64,000 nt of DNA, from the NCBI GenBank assembly GCA_021775805.1, contig JAJFHD010000054.1, positions 1 through 64,000 on the forward strand. The letters are read 5' to 3'. Source of the DNA: Alphaproteobacteria bacterium (lineage in GTDB: Bacteria; Pseudomonadota; Alphaproteobacteria; Rhizobiales; JAJFHC01). Positions 37,302 to 46,433 of the stretch are shown in pieces. Numbering within the stretch: the first letter of the stretch is position 1; every line of letters starts with the position of its first letter. The notes beneath the pieces are model-generated. The model ran no database searches, was not told the DNA's origin, and worked only from the letters and a program-made list of their open reading frames with translations. A program made the translations under genes and the position numbers.

Positions 37302-37667
37302 TCATAGACGGCGTGACTGTCCGTCTGCTTTCTCACTGAACTTGTGAACAATGTGGCGTCCGGTCCACCGGCCGTACCGCCAGGCCGATAACAATCCATA
37401 CCGTTCGGGCAGTTCCCGAGGCACAGGATCAAGACCGTGACTACCCCAAGGATGGCATCGCATCAACCTGGAAAGTGTCAGCCACCCGCCCCGCCAAGCG
37501 CCAAACCGCCCCATCGCTTCTTCGGCATAGGCTGAACAACTGGGCACATGACGGCAAGCGCCGGGCAGGAACGGCGATATGAACCACCGGTAGAACATGA
37601 GCGGAAGGCGCCAGAATGCGGAAGCCGTCCGAAGACACGTGACTTTGAACCCAGCATGTAAAGGCAT
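37302..37667 (-). CDS. yidD: Membrane protein insertion efficiency factor YidD
   Basis: This 121-residue protein contains the full YidD signature: [37 protein letters not shown] and [16 protein letters not shown]. It is membrane-associated and helps YidC insert inner-membrane proteins. It has extra N- and C-terminal residues compared with the roughly 80-residue core. The start codon is not fixed by a strong ribosome site; an internal ATG (FYRW) is possible. It lies 61 bp upstream of thrS. Confidence 0.9.
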   Translation of the reverse strand: MPLHAGFKVTCLRTASAFWRLPLMFYRWFISPFLPGACRHVPSCSAYAEEAMGRFGAWRGGWLTLSRLMRCHPWGSHGLDPVPRELPERYGLLSAWRYGRWTGRHIVHKFSEKADGQSRRL

Positions 37668-37960
37668 ATTTGAGCTACGGTTTTGAAACGAAATTGTCGC
37701 TGCTATTCCTAAACTTCATGTGGTTTGCAGACAAGCCATTCATTGGAGTTGGAGTTCCCCCTGTTTCGTGTTCGCTTTGACCGACCGCGACGTATGAAGT
37801 GAAGATGAGAGAAAATGATGAGCTTCCAGTTCCTCACCATGACTCCCAACGATGTCGTCGTTCATCAAATTGCATTGTTCCTCCGGAAAATGGCGCTAAA
37901 TTGGTGTCACTGGGCTACCAGCAGTTGGCAGCCGGACAGTCATACTTGGGCAGTTCAGCC

Positions 37961-39103
37961 ATGAATGAACACATGACACCTCACCCAGTTCCCGCCCTCG
38001 ATGCCGGATTGTTCGACCCGACAAGTGCCGAGAATTCATGGACGCTGCCATCGGACTGGTATTATCGACCGGACGTATACCAACGTGAACATGCCGCAAT
38101 CTTTTACAAGTCCTGGTGGTATCAGTGCCATGCCTCAGACGTTCCTGAAGCTGGCGACTACTTTTGTGGAGAGATTGCAGATCAGGGCGTGTTCATTATC
38201 CGGGACAGTGACGGAACACTTCGGGCTTTCTACAATGTGTGCAGTCACAGAGCACATCCGCTACTGCAGGGTGGCGGCAACACCAAGCTCATCGTCTGCC
38301 CCTATCACCAGTGGTGCTACCAGTCCGACGGTTGTTTTCGCGGAGCCCGCGGTCGCGAGTCTCTGAAGGACTGGATTCCCGACAACGCAAATCTCAAACC
38401 GGTGCGTGTTGAGGCGTTCGGTGGATTCCTGTTCGTCAATCTCGATCCTGACGCGATACCGCTATGTGAGCAAACTCCAAAGTTTCTCCGCGACATGTAT
38501 GCTTGTTGCCCCAGTTTGGACGATCTTGTGCGGGTCGATCGCAGGGAATTCGATGTTGCAGCCAACTGGAAGACTCTGGTTGACAACAATCATGAATGTT
38601 ATCACTGCGACGCCAATCACAAGTCGCTCATGGAACTGGTTGACTATGACAACAAGGCTACCTGGAGCAACGATGACATCACATTCACCCACGCAGTCGG
38701 GCGCAATCAACTCGTCAATACAGCCTACCCGGTTGATCAGGACTCGATAGAACAGGATTCCATGTTCGGCTTTATCTGGCCGGTTCACATTCCCCTGTTT
38801 TATCCTGGCACGCCAAGCATGGTCTTGTTCCAGATTCTCCCAACGGGACCTGAAACATCACGGGTCCGCCACGACTATTTCCTCCTGGACCGGCAGCCGA
38901 GCGATCAGGAACGGTCGTTCATGGACTGGTTTACCGGAACACTCGCAGTCGAAGACATTTCAATTTGTGAGAACGTTCAAAAAGCGCTTCATTCGCGCGG
39001 CTATCGACAAGGTAAGTTTGTCGTCGACCGGGACCATGTGGAATTCTCGGAACATCACGTGCATTTCTTCCAGAGTCTGGTCCATAGAGCCCTTATGGGA
39101 TGA
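37961..39103 (+). CDS. Rieske-type aromatic ring-hydroxylating oxygenase alpha subunit
   Basis: This protein has a Rieske [2Fe-2S] domain at about residues 45-150, with the two Cys/His pairs in NVCSHRAHPL and VCPYHQWCYQ. The catalytic mononuclear-iron region is in the second half (DNNHECYHCDANHKSL, with the bridging Asp and two His). The architecture fits an oxygenase alpha subunit of the demethylase/hydroxylase group (GbcA- or carnitine-type relatives). No reductase or ferredoxin gene lies nearby. The start ATG 37961 (380 residues) begins where homology-like sequence begins; the frame extends upstream to GTG 37799 with unlikely sequence. Confidence 0.83.
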   Translation: MNEHMTPHPVPALDAGLFDPTSAENSWTLPSDWYYRPDVYQREHAAIFYKSWWYQCHASDVPEAGDYFCGEIADQGVFIIRDSDGTLRAFYNVCSHRAHPLLQGGGNTKLIVCPYHQWCYQSDGCFRGARGRESLKDWIPDNANLKPVRVEAFGGFLFVNLDPDAIPLCEQTPKFLRDMYACCPSLDDLVRVDRREFDVAANWKTLVDNNHECYHCDANHKSLMELVDYDNKATWSNDDITFTHAVGRNQLVNTAYPVDQDSIEQDSMFGFIWPVHIPLFYPGTPSMVLFQILPTGPETSRVRHDYFLLDRQPSDQERSFMDWFTGTLAVEDISICENVQKALHSRGYRQGKFVVDRDHVEFSEHHVHFFQSLVHRALMG

Positions 39104-39336
39104 TCCTGTCGCCGCATTCACATTGAGAAAAATGCTTTTAGAGGGAGAATGGGAGCCTGGAGCCGTGGTAGGGCCTGAGGGCCCCACAGGAAGCCGCACA
39201 ACGCCTCTTTCCCGGATGGATAGTTCGTCAGCCCACCGTGAAACCATTGACGGGCAACGGTCGACACGAACTCAACTCAGAAATTGCCGCGACTGGTTCA
39301 TACGCATCGGCCGCTTCGGTCTGACAGGGTCCCGGC

Positions 39337-40560
39337 TTATGCATTCGCCGCGACCTTGGTCCGGTCTCGTGCCGCGTTGTAGGTCTCGGCCCACTGCAAG
39401 AGGTCGTCGACCGCCATCGGTTTCGCAATTCGGAAACCCTGAAGTATGTCGACGCCAAGGCTTTCCAGAAATTGCCAGTCCATGGTCGTCTCGACACCTT
39501 CGGCAACGATGCGCAATCCAAATTTTTTGCCCAGCCACACGCACGATTCGACCGTCGCTCTCGACCGTTCGTCTGTTGCGGCGGACCGAACAAATCCGCG
39601 GTCAATCTTCAATTCCTTGAACGGAAACTTCGACAGTTGCTCCATGTTGGAAAACTGCGTGCCGAAATCATCCAGCGACAACTGGAAACCGGCGAGGTCC
39701 ATGCGTGCAAGGACTTCCATGGAGTCCAAGGAATCCTCGACCAGCTTGCTCTCCGTCAGTTCGAATATGAAACGTGATTTCTCCAACCCGCTGCGTTCGA
39801 TAATCGCCCCGACTTTGTCGGGAAATGCCGTATCCTGCAATACAGACGCGCCGAGGTTGATCGATATGGTCGATCTGTATCCAATGTTGTTCAGTTTCGC
39901 ACTGTCCGATATCACGCGCTCGATCATGCGGTCAGTGAGCAGCGCCATCAATCCGCTGTCCTCCGCCAAGGGCACAAACATGTCGGGTGGAATTGTTCCT
40001 CTTTCGGGGTGCTGCCAACGTGCCAGCGCCTCTACACCGCACAGTATCCCTGATGCGACCGCCACTTGCGGTTGGTAATGCGCGACAATCTGGTTGCTGT
40101 TCAGAGCCGCCTCGAGTTCGTCGGCTGTCAGCGGCTCGTCGACTTTTTGTCCGGCACGCCTCTGGAGCACGACTTGTTTGGAGACCAATTCCTCCAGCCG
40201 CGTCATGTTCAACGGCTTGGCAATCGACCCGACGACATTCAGACCGCATTTTCTTGCCAGGTCCATCGCAAGCGACAGTATTGCCGGTCCCTCGCCGCTG
40301 ACAATGCCGATCAATCCTTCATATGCCCGCTTGTCCATATGACGCAGGAACTGCACACCGTCCATCACCGGCATTTTCAGATCAAGCAGGATGAAGTCGA
40401 ACGGACCGCCATTCTGATCGACAATTTCAAGCGCGTCCAATCCATTGTGCGCAACCGATATGTCTGAGGCGCCGAATTTTTGAAAACATGTCCTGGCTAC
40501 GGCGCACAGAATTGGATCATCGTCGACAACGAGCACGGATGCAATCGGTTGGCTGGTCAT
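39337..40560 (-). CDS. Response regulator with EAL c-di-GMP phosphodiesterase domain
   Basis: This 407-residue protein has an N-terminal receiver (LVVDDDPILCAVA, phospho-acceptor aspartate in FILLDLKMPVMDG, lysine in GSIAKPLNMT). The EAL domain spans about residues 145-390. The active-site set is intact: EALARW, the N in INLGAS, the E in FELTES, LDDFGTQF, ELKIDRGF, AEGVET and LQGFRIAKP. It should hydrolyse c-di-GMP when phosphorylated. The start at 40560 was chosen because upstream residues overlap the adjacent receiver gene. It lies 34 bp after a CheY-like gene and is last in a five-gene signalling operon. Confidence 0.87.
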   Translation of the reverse strand: MTSQPIASVLVVDDDPILCAVARTCFQKFGASDISVAHNGLDALEIVDQNGGPFDFILLDLKMPVMDGVQFLRHMDKRAYEGLIGIVSGEGPAILSLAMDLARKCGLNVVGSIAKPLNMTRLEELVSKQVVLQRRAGQKVDEPLTADELEAALNSNQIVAHYQPQVAVASGILCGVEALARWQHPERGTIPPDMFVPLAEDSGLMALLTDRMIERVISDSAKLNNIGYRSTISINLGASVLQDTAFPDKVGAIIERSGLEKSRFIFELTESKLVEDSLDSMEVLARMDLAGFQLSLDDFGTQFSNMEQLSKFPFKELKIDRGFVRSAATDERSRATVESCVWLGKKFGLRIVAEGVETTMDWQFLESLGVDILQGFRIAKPMAVDDLLQWAETYNAARDRTKVAANA

Positions 40561-40594
40561 GGCAACGCGCCCCATTCGCAGACTTTGGCACGAT

Positions 40595-40963
40595 TCAGCA
40601 TGCATACGATCCGATCGCAGATTCGAGCGCTTCCTCGATGGCGAAGGGTTTGTGGAAAACCCCGGCCGCGCCATGACCGATGGCTTCATCGAGGAGGTCC
40701 CGCGCGCTATAGCCGGTCATCATGTAGACTTTGGCATCCGGTTTGATTTTTCTGATCTCGAGAAAACTTTCGACACCGTTCAATCCGAGCATCATGACGT
40801 CCATGAATGTCAGGTCAAAACCGGTTCTCCGGAAGGCCTCAACAGCTTCTTCACCGCTGTAAACGGTTGTCACGTGGTGACCGTAGAACTCGAGGGCTTC
40901 AGACAACCCGTCCGCACCATCTCGGTCGTCGTCCACAACCAGAATATTCAGTTCCTTCATCAA
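40595..40963 (-). CDS. CheY-like response regulator
   Basis: This 122-residue receiver has NILVVDDDRDGADGLS, the phospho-acceptor aspartate in DLTFMDVMMLGLNG, the threonine in VYMMTGYSA and lysine in VFHKPFAIEE. It has no output domain, so it may act on the EAL regulator or as a phosphate sink. The first ATG overlaps the stop of the upstream kinase by 4 bp (ATGA). It lies between two kinases upstream and the EAL protein downstream. Confidence 0.88.
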   Translation of the reverse strand: MMKELNILVVDDDRDGADGLSEALEFYGHHVTTVYSGEEAVEAFRRTGFDLTFMDVMMLGLNGVESFLEIRKIKPDAKVYMMTGYSARDLLDEAIGHGAAGVFHKPFAIEEALESAIGSYAC

Positions 40964-42420
40964 GCCGCCCTTTCGAATTCATGTGACAATGGCAGGCTCA
41001 TCGTCACCGTCGTGCCGACGCCCACTTGGCTTTCGATGTCAATGGCCCCGTTGTGGGATTCAACGATCTTCTTGACCGTCGCCAAACCCAGTCCGCAACC
41101 GTAAGCCTTGGTTGAAAAGAGTGGCTCGAAGGCCTTGGCAACCGTTTCTCCGTCCATCCCGGCACCGGTGTCCGTAAATGCAATGGCGTAGTTGTCACCT
41201 TGAACAAGGCTTCGTACCGTCAATGTCGGCCTGGTGATGTTCGAAGTCTCCGCAAGCCCCTGCATGGCATTCTCGAAAACATTCACGACAGCACGGCGCA
41301 TCTGTTCTGGAACCAGACATAGTTCTGCGCCTGGGGCGGAAAGGTCACGGACAAGCGTCACGTCTTCCGCGACCACCATGTCATCCAGAGTCGTTCCCAA
41401 CCAGTCGTCTCCGCCGATGCGCTGAGGCTGGCAAACCGGCTCACTGGCAAAGCCCAATAGATCCGAGATGATGCCGTCACATCGGACAACGTTTCGTTCC
41501 GCGCGTTCCAGCGACCGCTCGATACCGAGATCATGACCTTCGGTTCTCTTGATTGCCAGATGAACCGAGGATCGAATTGCTGCCAATGGGTTGCGAAGTT
41601 CATGGCTGACCGTCGCGGTCAACTCACCCAGCGTTGCAAGGCGTTCCTGTTGAACCAAAGTCCTCTGAGCTGCCTCCAACTGCTGGCTGCGCTGAAACAG
41701 CTGGTCGTTCGTTTGTTCGAGATCCGCCTTGGCAAACAGGATCTGGTTATGCTGGTGCTGAAGGATCTTCGCGGCACGGCGCACGATCAGCAACAGTGCC
41801 AGGTAGAGCAGGCCAAAAAGACCGCCAACGAATGCAATGATCAGGTTCTTGCGCTCGCCCATCTTCTGAAGCGACGCTGTTACGTTGTCGTATACCTCGA
41901 AAACCGCCTCGACGCGCCCGTCCGCGCCGTAAATGGGTACATAGGAGGATACGACATCGACGTCGAAAATTTCGTTTTCGAAGGCACTGAACTTTGCTCG
42001 GTTCGAATACTCCGATATAGGCCGGCCGTCGCGTGCGGTGACGAAACCGCGGTTTTCCCTTTTGCTGTCTCCCATCTGTGCGGGTTCGGTCGAAAACACG
42101 GTATTGCCATTCAGGGCGTACACCTTGACTTTGACAACCGAAAGTCCCTGCATCAAATGCCGCACTTCAGACAGAAGCTCCTGGGACCTCGCATGATCGC
42201 GCAAAGCGCTGCCATCGAGTTCGGCGGACGTCTTCACATGACCGCGAAATCGCCGCCACACGGAGTTGGAGAAAACCTGCGTCAGTGCCACGTTGGCGTT
42301 CTGACGCTCTTCAACAAGTTGATCGGTAGTGGTTTTCGTAAGCACAATTGTCACGACAATCATGGCGAGACCGACAACGGCCGCACTGATCAGGGAAAAG
42401 TATTTTACGAGTGGAAACAT
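40960..42420 (-). CDS. Membrane sensor histidine kinase
   Basis: This 486-residue kinase has an N-terminal membrane helix (FSLISAAVVGLAMIVVTIVL), a periplasmic domain of about 150 residues, a second helix near NLIIAFVGGLFGLLYLALLL, then a coiled-coil linker. The phospho-histidine is in LTATVSHELRNPLAAIR, and the ATPase domain shows VNVFENAMQG, FTDTGAGMDG and GCGLGLATVKKIV. Its kinase core closely matches that of the upstream kinase, which suggests duplication. The GGCGGGG stretch lies 4 nt before the ATG 42420. It overlaps the receiver gene by ATGA. Confidence 0.87.
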   Translation of the reverse strand: MFPLVKYFSLISAAVVGLAMIVVTIVLTKTTTDQLVEERQNANVALTQVFSNSVWRRFRGHVKTSAELDGSALRDHARSQELLSEVRHLMQGLSVVKVKVYALNGNTVFSTEPAQMGDSKRENRGFVTARDGRPISEYSNRAKFSAFENEIFDVDVVSSYVPIYGADGRVEAVFEVYDNVTASLQKMGERKNLIIAFVGGLFGLLYLALLLIVRRAAKILQHQHNQILFAKADLEQTNDQLFQRSQQLEAAQRTLVQQERLATLGELTATVSHELRNPLAAIRSSVHLAIKRTEGHDLGIERSLERAERNVVRCDGIISDLLGFASEPVCQPQRIGGDDWLGTTLDDMVVAEDVTLVRDLSAPGAELCLVPEQMRRAVVNVFENAMQGLAETSNITRPTLTVRSLVQGDNYAIAFTDTGAGMDGETVAKAFEPLFSTKAYGCGLGLATVKKIVESHNGAIDIESQVGVGTTVTMSLPLSHEFERAA

Positions 42421-42547
42421 CCAACCCCGCCAGGTACCGGAGGAGCACAAACCCGCAGAATCTGTAATGACAAAAATTGGCTCTCCAGCCTTTCCAACTG
42501 TAAGGCAGACATCTTAAAATTCTGCCAACAGATGTCAGAAAAGGACC

Positions 42548-44443
42548 CTACGCCGCCTGCTCTTGAATGCGTTCTGTCGGTAGACTTATGGTCACTTTCG
42601 TGCCGACACCGATCTCGCTTTCGAAACGAATGCCGCCGCCGTGCTTCTCGACAATCTTCTTGGTTGTCGCGAGACCCAGTCCACAGCCGTAGGACTTGGT
42701 TGAAAACAATGGTTTGAAAACCTTCGCCACAGTTTCCCTGTCCATGCCAGGACCTGTGTCCTCAAAGATCACAACGTAAATCTGTGCTTTGACATGACTT
42801 CTCACCGTCAACCTGCGCTCACCACCCTGTGGCACGTCCGCAAGCACCTGCATGGCATTCTCGAAGACATTGACGACGGCCTGACGAAGCCGCTCGGGTT
42901 CAGCCTGCATTTGAACCTGCGACGCCGAAAGTTCCAACACGAGTGCGACATCCTCAGGGGCATCAAGTTCATTCAGGGTCGAACGCAACCATTCGTCGGG
43001 ACGGATAAGCTGTGACTGGCATTCCGGTTCCCTGGTGAATCCCAGAAGATCAGAAATGATACTGTCGCAGCGGACAACGTTTCGCTCGGCGCGCTCGAGC
43101 GAACGGGCAACGCCGAGGTCCCGGCCTTCCGTTTTCTTGATGGCCAGGTGAACCGAAGACCGGATTGCCGCCAGTGGATTTCTCAATTCGTGGCTGACCG
43201 TCGCCGTCAACTCACCCAGAGTTGCCATGCGCTCCTGCTGGACCAGCGTTTCCTGCACAGCTTCCAGTTCCTGCGTTCGTTGGAGGAGCAGGTCATTGGC
43301 GTCTTCGAGTTCGACCTTGGCATCGAGAATCTGATTGTGCTGGCGCCGGCGTTCCGCATCGGCTTTCCTGAGCGCCGTGACGTCATCCGCGACCATGAAC
43401 AGCCGGACGTCGCCACCCAGTTTGACAAGTTCACCGGACATCAGCATGTGGAGTTGCCGGCCGTCCTTGGTGCGAACCTTCGTTTCATACGATTTTACGG
43501 AACCGACATCCTTTAGTTTGCTGATGAAGCGGCCGCGATCTGTTGCATCGACCCAGATTCCCAATTCCTGAGCGGTTTGCCCGATGACGTCATCCCGGTC
43601 ATAACCCATTGCCGACAGCCAGGCTTCATTGACATTGTGATAGGTGCCGTATTCCAGGTCGAGAATAGCAAAGGGATAAGGCGAGGCCTGAAACACTTTC
43701 GACAGCAACGCTTCATTGCGGTGTCGTTCTGCACTGAGTTCAGACGATTTTTCGACGACCCTGGCGGCTTGCGCCACCAGGTTGTCCTGCAGCGTGTTGT
43801 AGGCGTGAATGACCTCGCTCAGTTCATCGTTCCCCGATACGGTCACATGGCCGACTTGACCTTTCTCATCGAACTGCCGAATTGCAAGAAGCAGCGACCT
43901 CAACGGTTTTCCCACGACCAGACGAAACCCAATGTAACTCGCAACGATAAAAACAAGCAGTCCGAACAACATGGCCAGCAACGAAAACTCGCGATGGCTC
44001 TGCCGAACGGTCTCAACCTCGCCTGTATCAAAGCGAACAGTGAGCTTGCCAGCACCGTTCAGACCGACAGGAACAGTAATGTTTACGGCCTTGTTCTGTC
44101 CGATGCATCCGAGTCCGGCGGGTGCCATCAGTGATATTTCACGGCCCGAACCCGTACGTACTTCTGCGCACAGAATGGCTCGGTCATAAAGCAGCGTGGC
44201 AAGCAAATCCTGCGATGCAGATCTGTCTGTCTCATGCTTGCGGCGATTGAGTGCATTTGCAATGTGAGCAGATTGAGTGCCGACACGCGCGGTAAGTTCA
44301 TTGAGCGCCGTCTTTGCCTTGTTCTCCGCAATTAGCGCCAGCCCCAACGCCGAACTAATGACGAATACAGGCGCAAGAACGAGCAAATACTTGCCAAATA
44401 GCCGGCAAGCACCGGTTTGAAAGAGTTGTGCCTTCAATGCCAT
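42548..44443 (-). CDS. Membrane sensor histidine kinase with PAS domain
   Basis: This 631-residue kinase has two membrane helices (about residues 18-38 and 159-180) around a periplasmic sensory domain, a HAMP-like linker, a PAS domain near 255-370 (FAILDLEYGTYHNVNEAWLS), and a HisKA/ATPase core. The phospho-histidine motif is LTATVSHELRNPLAAIR; the ATPase has FENAMQVL, FEDTGPGMDRETV and GCGLGLATTKKI. The core is a close paralogue of the next gene's core. The stop is 127 bp from the next start. It lies 4 bp downstream of the secreted-protein gene on the same strand. Confidence 0.87.
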   Translation of the reverse strand: MALKAQLFQTGACRLFGKYLLVLAPVFVISSALGLALIAENKAKTALNELTARVGTQSAHIANALNRRKHETDRSASQDLLATLLYDRAILCAEVRTGSGREISLMAPAGLGCIGQNKAVNITVPVGLNGAGKLTVRFDTGEVETVRQSHREFSLLAMLFGLLVFIVASYIGFRLVVGKPLRSLLLAIRQFDEKGQVGHVTVSGNDELSEVIHAYNTLQDNLVAQAARVVEKSSELSAERHRNEALLSKVFQASPYPFAILDLEYGTYHNVNEAWLSAMGYDRDDVIGQTAQELGIWVDATDRGRFISKLKDVGSVKSYETKVRTKDGRQLHMLMSGELVKLGGDVRLFMVADDVTALRKADAERRRQHNQILDAKVELEDANDLLLQRTQELEAVQETLVQQERMATLGELTATVSHELRNPLAAIRSSVHLAIKKTEGRDLGVARSLERAERNVVRCDSIISDLLGFTREPECQSQLIRPDEWLRSTLNELDAPEDVALVLELSASQVQMQAEPERLRQAVVNVFENAMQVLADVPQGGERRLTVRSHVKAQIYVVIFEDTGPGMDRETVAKVFKPLFSTKSYGCGLGLATTKKIVEKHGGGIRFESEIGVGTKVTISLPTERIQEQAA

Positions 44444-44447
44444 TGCG

Positions 44448-44846
44448 TCACGGGACCATTTTTATCAGGCCGTTTTTCATCAACCGCTTGATCGGAGCCC
44501 GATTATCGACAACCTTGTCAAACACGAAGAAAGACCCCTTTCCCCGCGACACATAGAAGTCCACATTGACGGACAGGCCCTCGCCGGTACGGAAATCCGT
44601 ACACAGCACAAAATACTCCCCCATGCGCATGATCATGGGATGTGTCTTTGCAGGATAAAGTGCTTGAACTTTAGCCGTTGCCGCGTCGAAGTGAAGATAC
44701 CTGCCATCAACCAGATTATGATCAATCGACTGCTGCATCGCCGCATAGAGCAGCGCTTTTTCTGCAACCGGTAGTTTTTCTGCGGCACCGGCCGTTGCCG
44801 TCGCAAACATCAATGCCATCAGCCCGGCAACAATAACTGCTCTCAT
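44448..44846 (-). CDS. Small secreted protein, first gene of the signalling operon
   Basis: This 132-residue protein begins with a signal peptide (VIVAGLMALMFATATAGAAE). The mature part has no family I recognise; visible segments include YLHFDAATAKVQALYPAKTH and GEYFVLCTDFRTGEGLSV. It resembles small periplasmic proteins of unknown function. GGTGG lies 6 nt before the ATG 44846. As the first gene before two membrane kinases, it may bind a ligand or report envelope status to their periplasmic domains; this is inference from position. Confidence 0.7.
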   Translation of the reverse strand: MRAVIVAGLMALMFATATAGAAEKLPVAEKALLYAAMQQSIDHNLVDGRYLHFDAATAKVQALYPAKTHPMIMRMGEYFVLCTDFRTGEGLSVNVDFYVSRGKGSFFVFDKVVDNRAPIKRLMKNGLIKMVP

Positions 44847-45019
44847 TTCCAACCACCCTGTTCAATGTTTCAGGTGGCAAGATCTCACAACGCTCCTAGC
44901 CGTACATTAAAGAGACGGAGCAAATGCGGGGCGTGGTAAACCGCCGGTAAACGGAATGCTGAAGCCTCAGCACTTCATCTCACACCACGAAGACGCCGTC
45001 ATGGCCTATCCGGCAGCGT

Positions 45020-45502
45020 TCAGGAACACAGTTGCGGCGCGGGTTCCGACGTCGTCAATTGATCGCGTGCACACCGTTCGGCTTCTATCTGTGCGATCGC
45101 ATCCTCGACGGCATCGAAAGTAAGCAATGTGGAGGCATGACGGGCCTTGAAGTCGCGCACCGGTTCCAGGATCTGCAAATCCGCCCACTTGCCGTCCGGC
45201 GGCGCTCCATCTTCCATCAGCATCTTGCGCATAGCGTCCGCCACCGCATGGATCTCGCCTGCCGTCGACCCGACAACATGGCGCGCCATGATCGAGGACG
45301 ATGCCTGTCCCAGCGCACACGCCTTCACGTCATGGCCAAAGGCCGTAATCGTATCGCCTTCCATTTTCAGATCGACGGTGACCTTGCTGCCGCACAGGCG
45401 ACTGTGGGCTACCGCGGTCGCGTCGGGCGTGTCGAGGCGGTCCGTCAGGGGGATATCGGCCGCAAACTGCAGGATCCGTTTGTTGTAGACGTCATTCAAC
45501 AT
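45020..45502 (-). CDS. IscU/NifU-like iron-sulfur cluster scaffold
   Basis: This 160-residue protein has the IscU/NifU N-domain pattern: YNKRILQFAADIP, the first cysteine in SRLCGSKVTVDLK, the second in VKACALGQASSSIMA, and a C-terminal RDFKARHASTLLTFDAVEDA segment. In canonical scaffolds the third cysteine lies near this last segment; here Ser/Thr take its place (ARHAST). So it may be a SufU-like or delivery variant rather than a three-cysteine scaffold. It is divergent from folE. The neighbourhood (folE, hisI, patatin) is conserved in relatives. Confidence 0.83.
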   Translation of the reverse strand: MLNDVYNKRILQFAADIPLTDRLDTPDATAVAHSRLCGSKVTVDLKMEGDTITAFGHDVKACALGQASSSIMARHVVGSTAGEIHAVADAMRKMLMEDGAPPDGKWADLQILEPVRDFKARHASTLLTFDAVEDAIAQIEAERCARDQLTTSEPAPQLCS

Positions 45503-45552
45503 GTCACATGTCCCTCACACGCGCAAAACAGCCGTTCGGTGTCGCGTATGGC

Positions 45553-45579
45553 ATTGTACGATGGCCCATTGCGTACAAT
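45553..45579. promoter_or_regulatory. Inverted repeat in the scaffold/folE divergent region
   Basis: ATTGTACG and CGTACAAT form a perfect 8-bp inverted repeat with an 11-nt spacer. It sits 51-77 bp upstream of the Fe-S scaffold gene start, where a regulator site could overlap its promoter. No known consensus was matched by eye. Confidence 0.3.
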
Positions 45580-45657
45580 ATAACCCCTCGAACCGGCGAT
45601 TCCATATGAAATCGAGTATAGTGAGCCGACGCAGCGTTCAGGACGCATATCGAATCG

Positions 45658-45689
45658 CCGCAATGTGAACGTCAAGCGTTCACTTGCGG
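45658..45689. promoter_or_regulatory. Bulged inverted repeat upstream of folE
   Basis: CCGCAATGTGAACG and CGTTCACTTGCGG pair as a 13-bp inverted repeat with one bulged T and a TCAAG loop. It lies about 100-130 bp upstream of the folE start. It may be an operator or an RNA hairpin in the folE leader. The role is inferred only from symmetry. Confidence 0.35.
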
Positions 45690-45789
45690 CATAGTCGCTG
45701 GAGATGTATATCGTCGCAACGAGACGAGATACGTCACCGCAAATTTGAGGCATAAGGCCTGTTTATCGACGCTCTGAGGAGTGCGCATC

Positions 45790-46410
45790 ATGGATGCTAT
45801 TGTGAAAAAGTTTAACATTGAAGATTCCGACGTATCGACCCGCCCGACCCGCGAGGAAGCGGAACAGGCCGTGCGGACTCTTATTTCATGGGCCGGAGAC
45901 GATCCCAGCCGCGAAGGCCTGCTGGACACGCCAAAGCGTGTCGTCAACGCCTACAAGGAGTTCTTCTCGGGGTACGGCCAGGATCCCGATGCCGTTCTCT
46001 CACGAACATTTGAGGATGTCGGCGGCTACGACGATATCGTCATGTTGCGTGACATCGACTTCAGTTCTCACTGTGAACACCATATTGTGCCGTTCATCGG
46101 AAAGCTGCATATCGCCTATCTGCCTACCGACAAGGTCGTGGGCATCTCCAAGCTTGCCCGCGTCGCCGACATCTACGCCCACCGCATGCAGACGCAGGAA
46201 ACCATGACGGCACAGATTGCCGGCAGTATCGACCGGGCACTGGCACCGAAGGGCGTCGGCGTGATGATCGAAGCGATCCATCAGTGCATGTCGATGCGCG
46301 GTGTGGCCAAGCGCGATGTGGCGACAATCACCACCCAGTTCAGGGGCGAATTCAAAACCGATCCGACGTTGCAGATGCGCTTCATGCGCTTGTGCAAAGG
46401 CACCGACTAG
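45790..46410 (+). CDS. folE: GTP cyclohydrolase I
   Basis: This 206-residue enzyme has the family motifs: [40 protein letters not shown] with the zinc ligands Cys and His, [20 protein letters not shown] and the third zinc cysteine in [11 protein letters not shown]. It converts GTP to dihydroneopterin triphosphate at the start of folate synthesis. GAGGAG lies 8 nt before the ATG at 45790; the in-frame GTG at 45781 overlaps that site. Confidence 0.95.
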   Translation: MDAIVKKFNIEDSDVSTRPTREEAEQAVRTLISWAGDDPSREGLLDTPKRVVNAYKEFFSGYGQDPDAVLSRTFEDVGGYDDIVMLRDIDFSSHCEHHIVPFIGKLHIAYLPTDKVVGISKLARVADIYAHRMQTQETMTAQIAGSIDRALAPKGVGVMIEAIHQCMSMRGVAKRDVATITTQFRGEFKTDPTLQMRFMRLCKGTD

Positions 46411-46433
46411 GGCCGTACTTCGGGATTCCAGCC

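Noticed and set aside
41533-42717. 394-codon plus-strand ORF opposite the two kinases
   Set aside because: It spans the complement of both kinase genes and their gap; no domain is visible.
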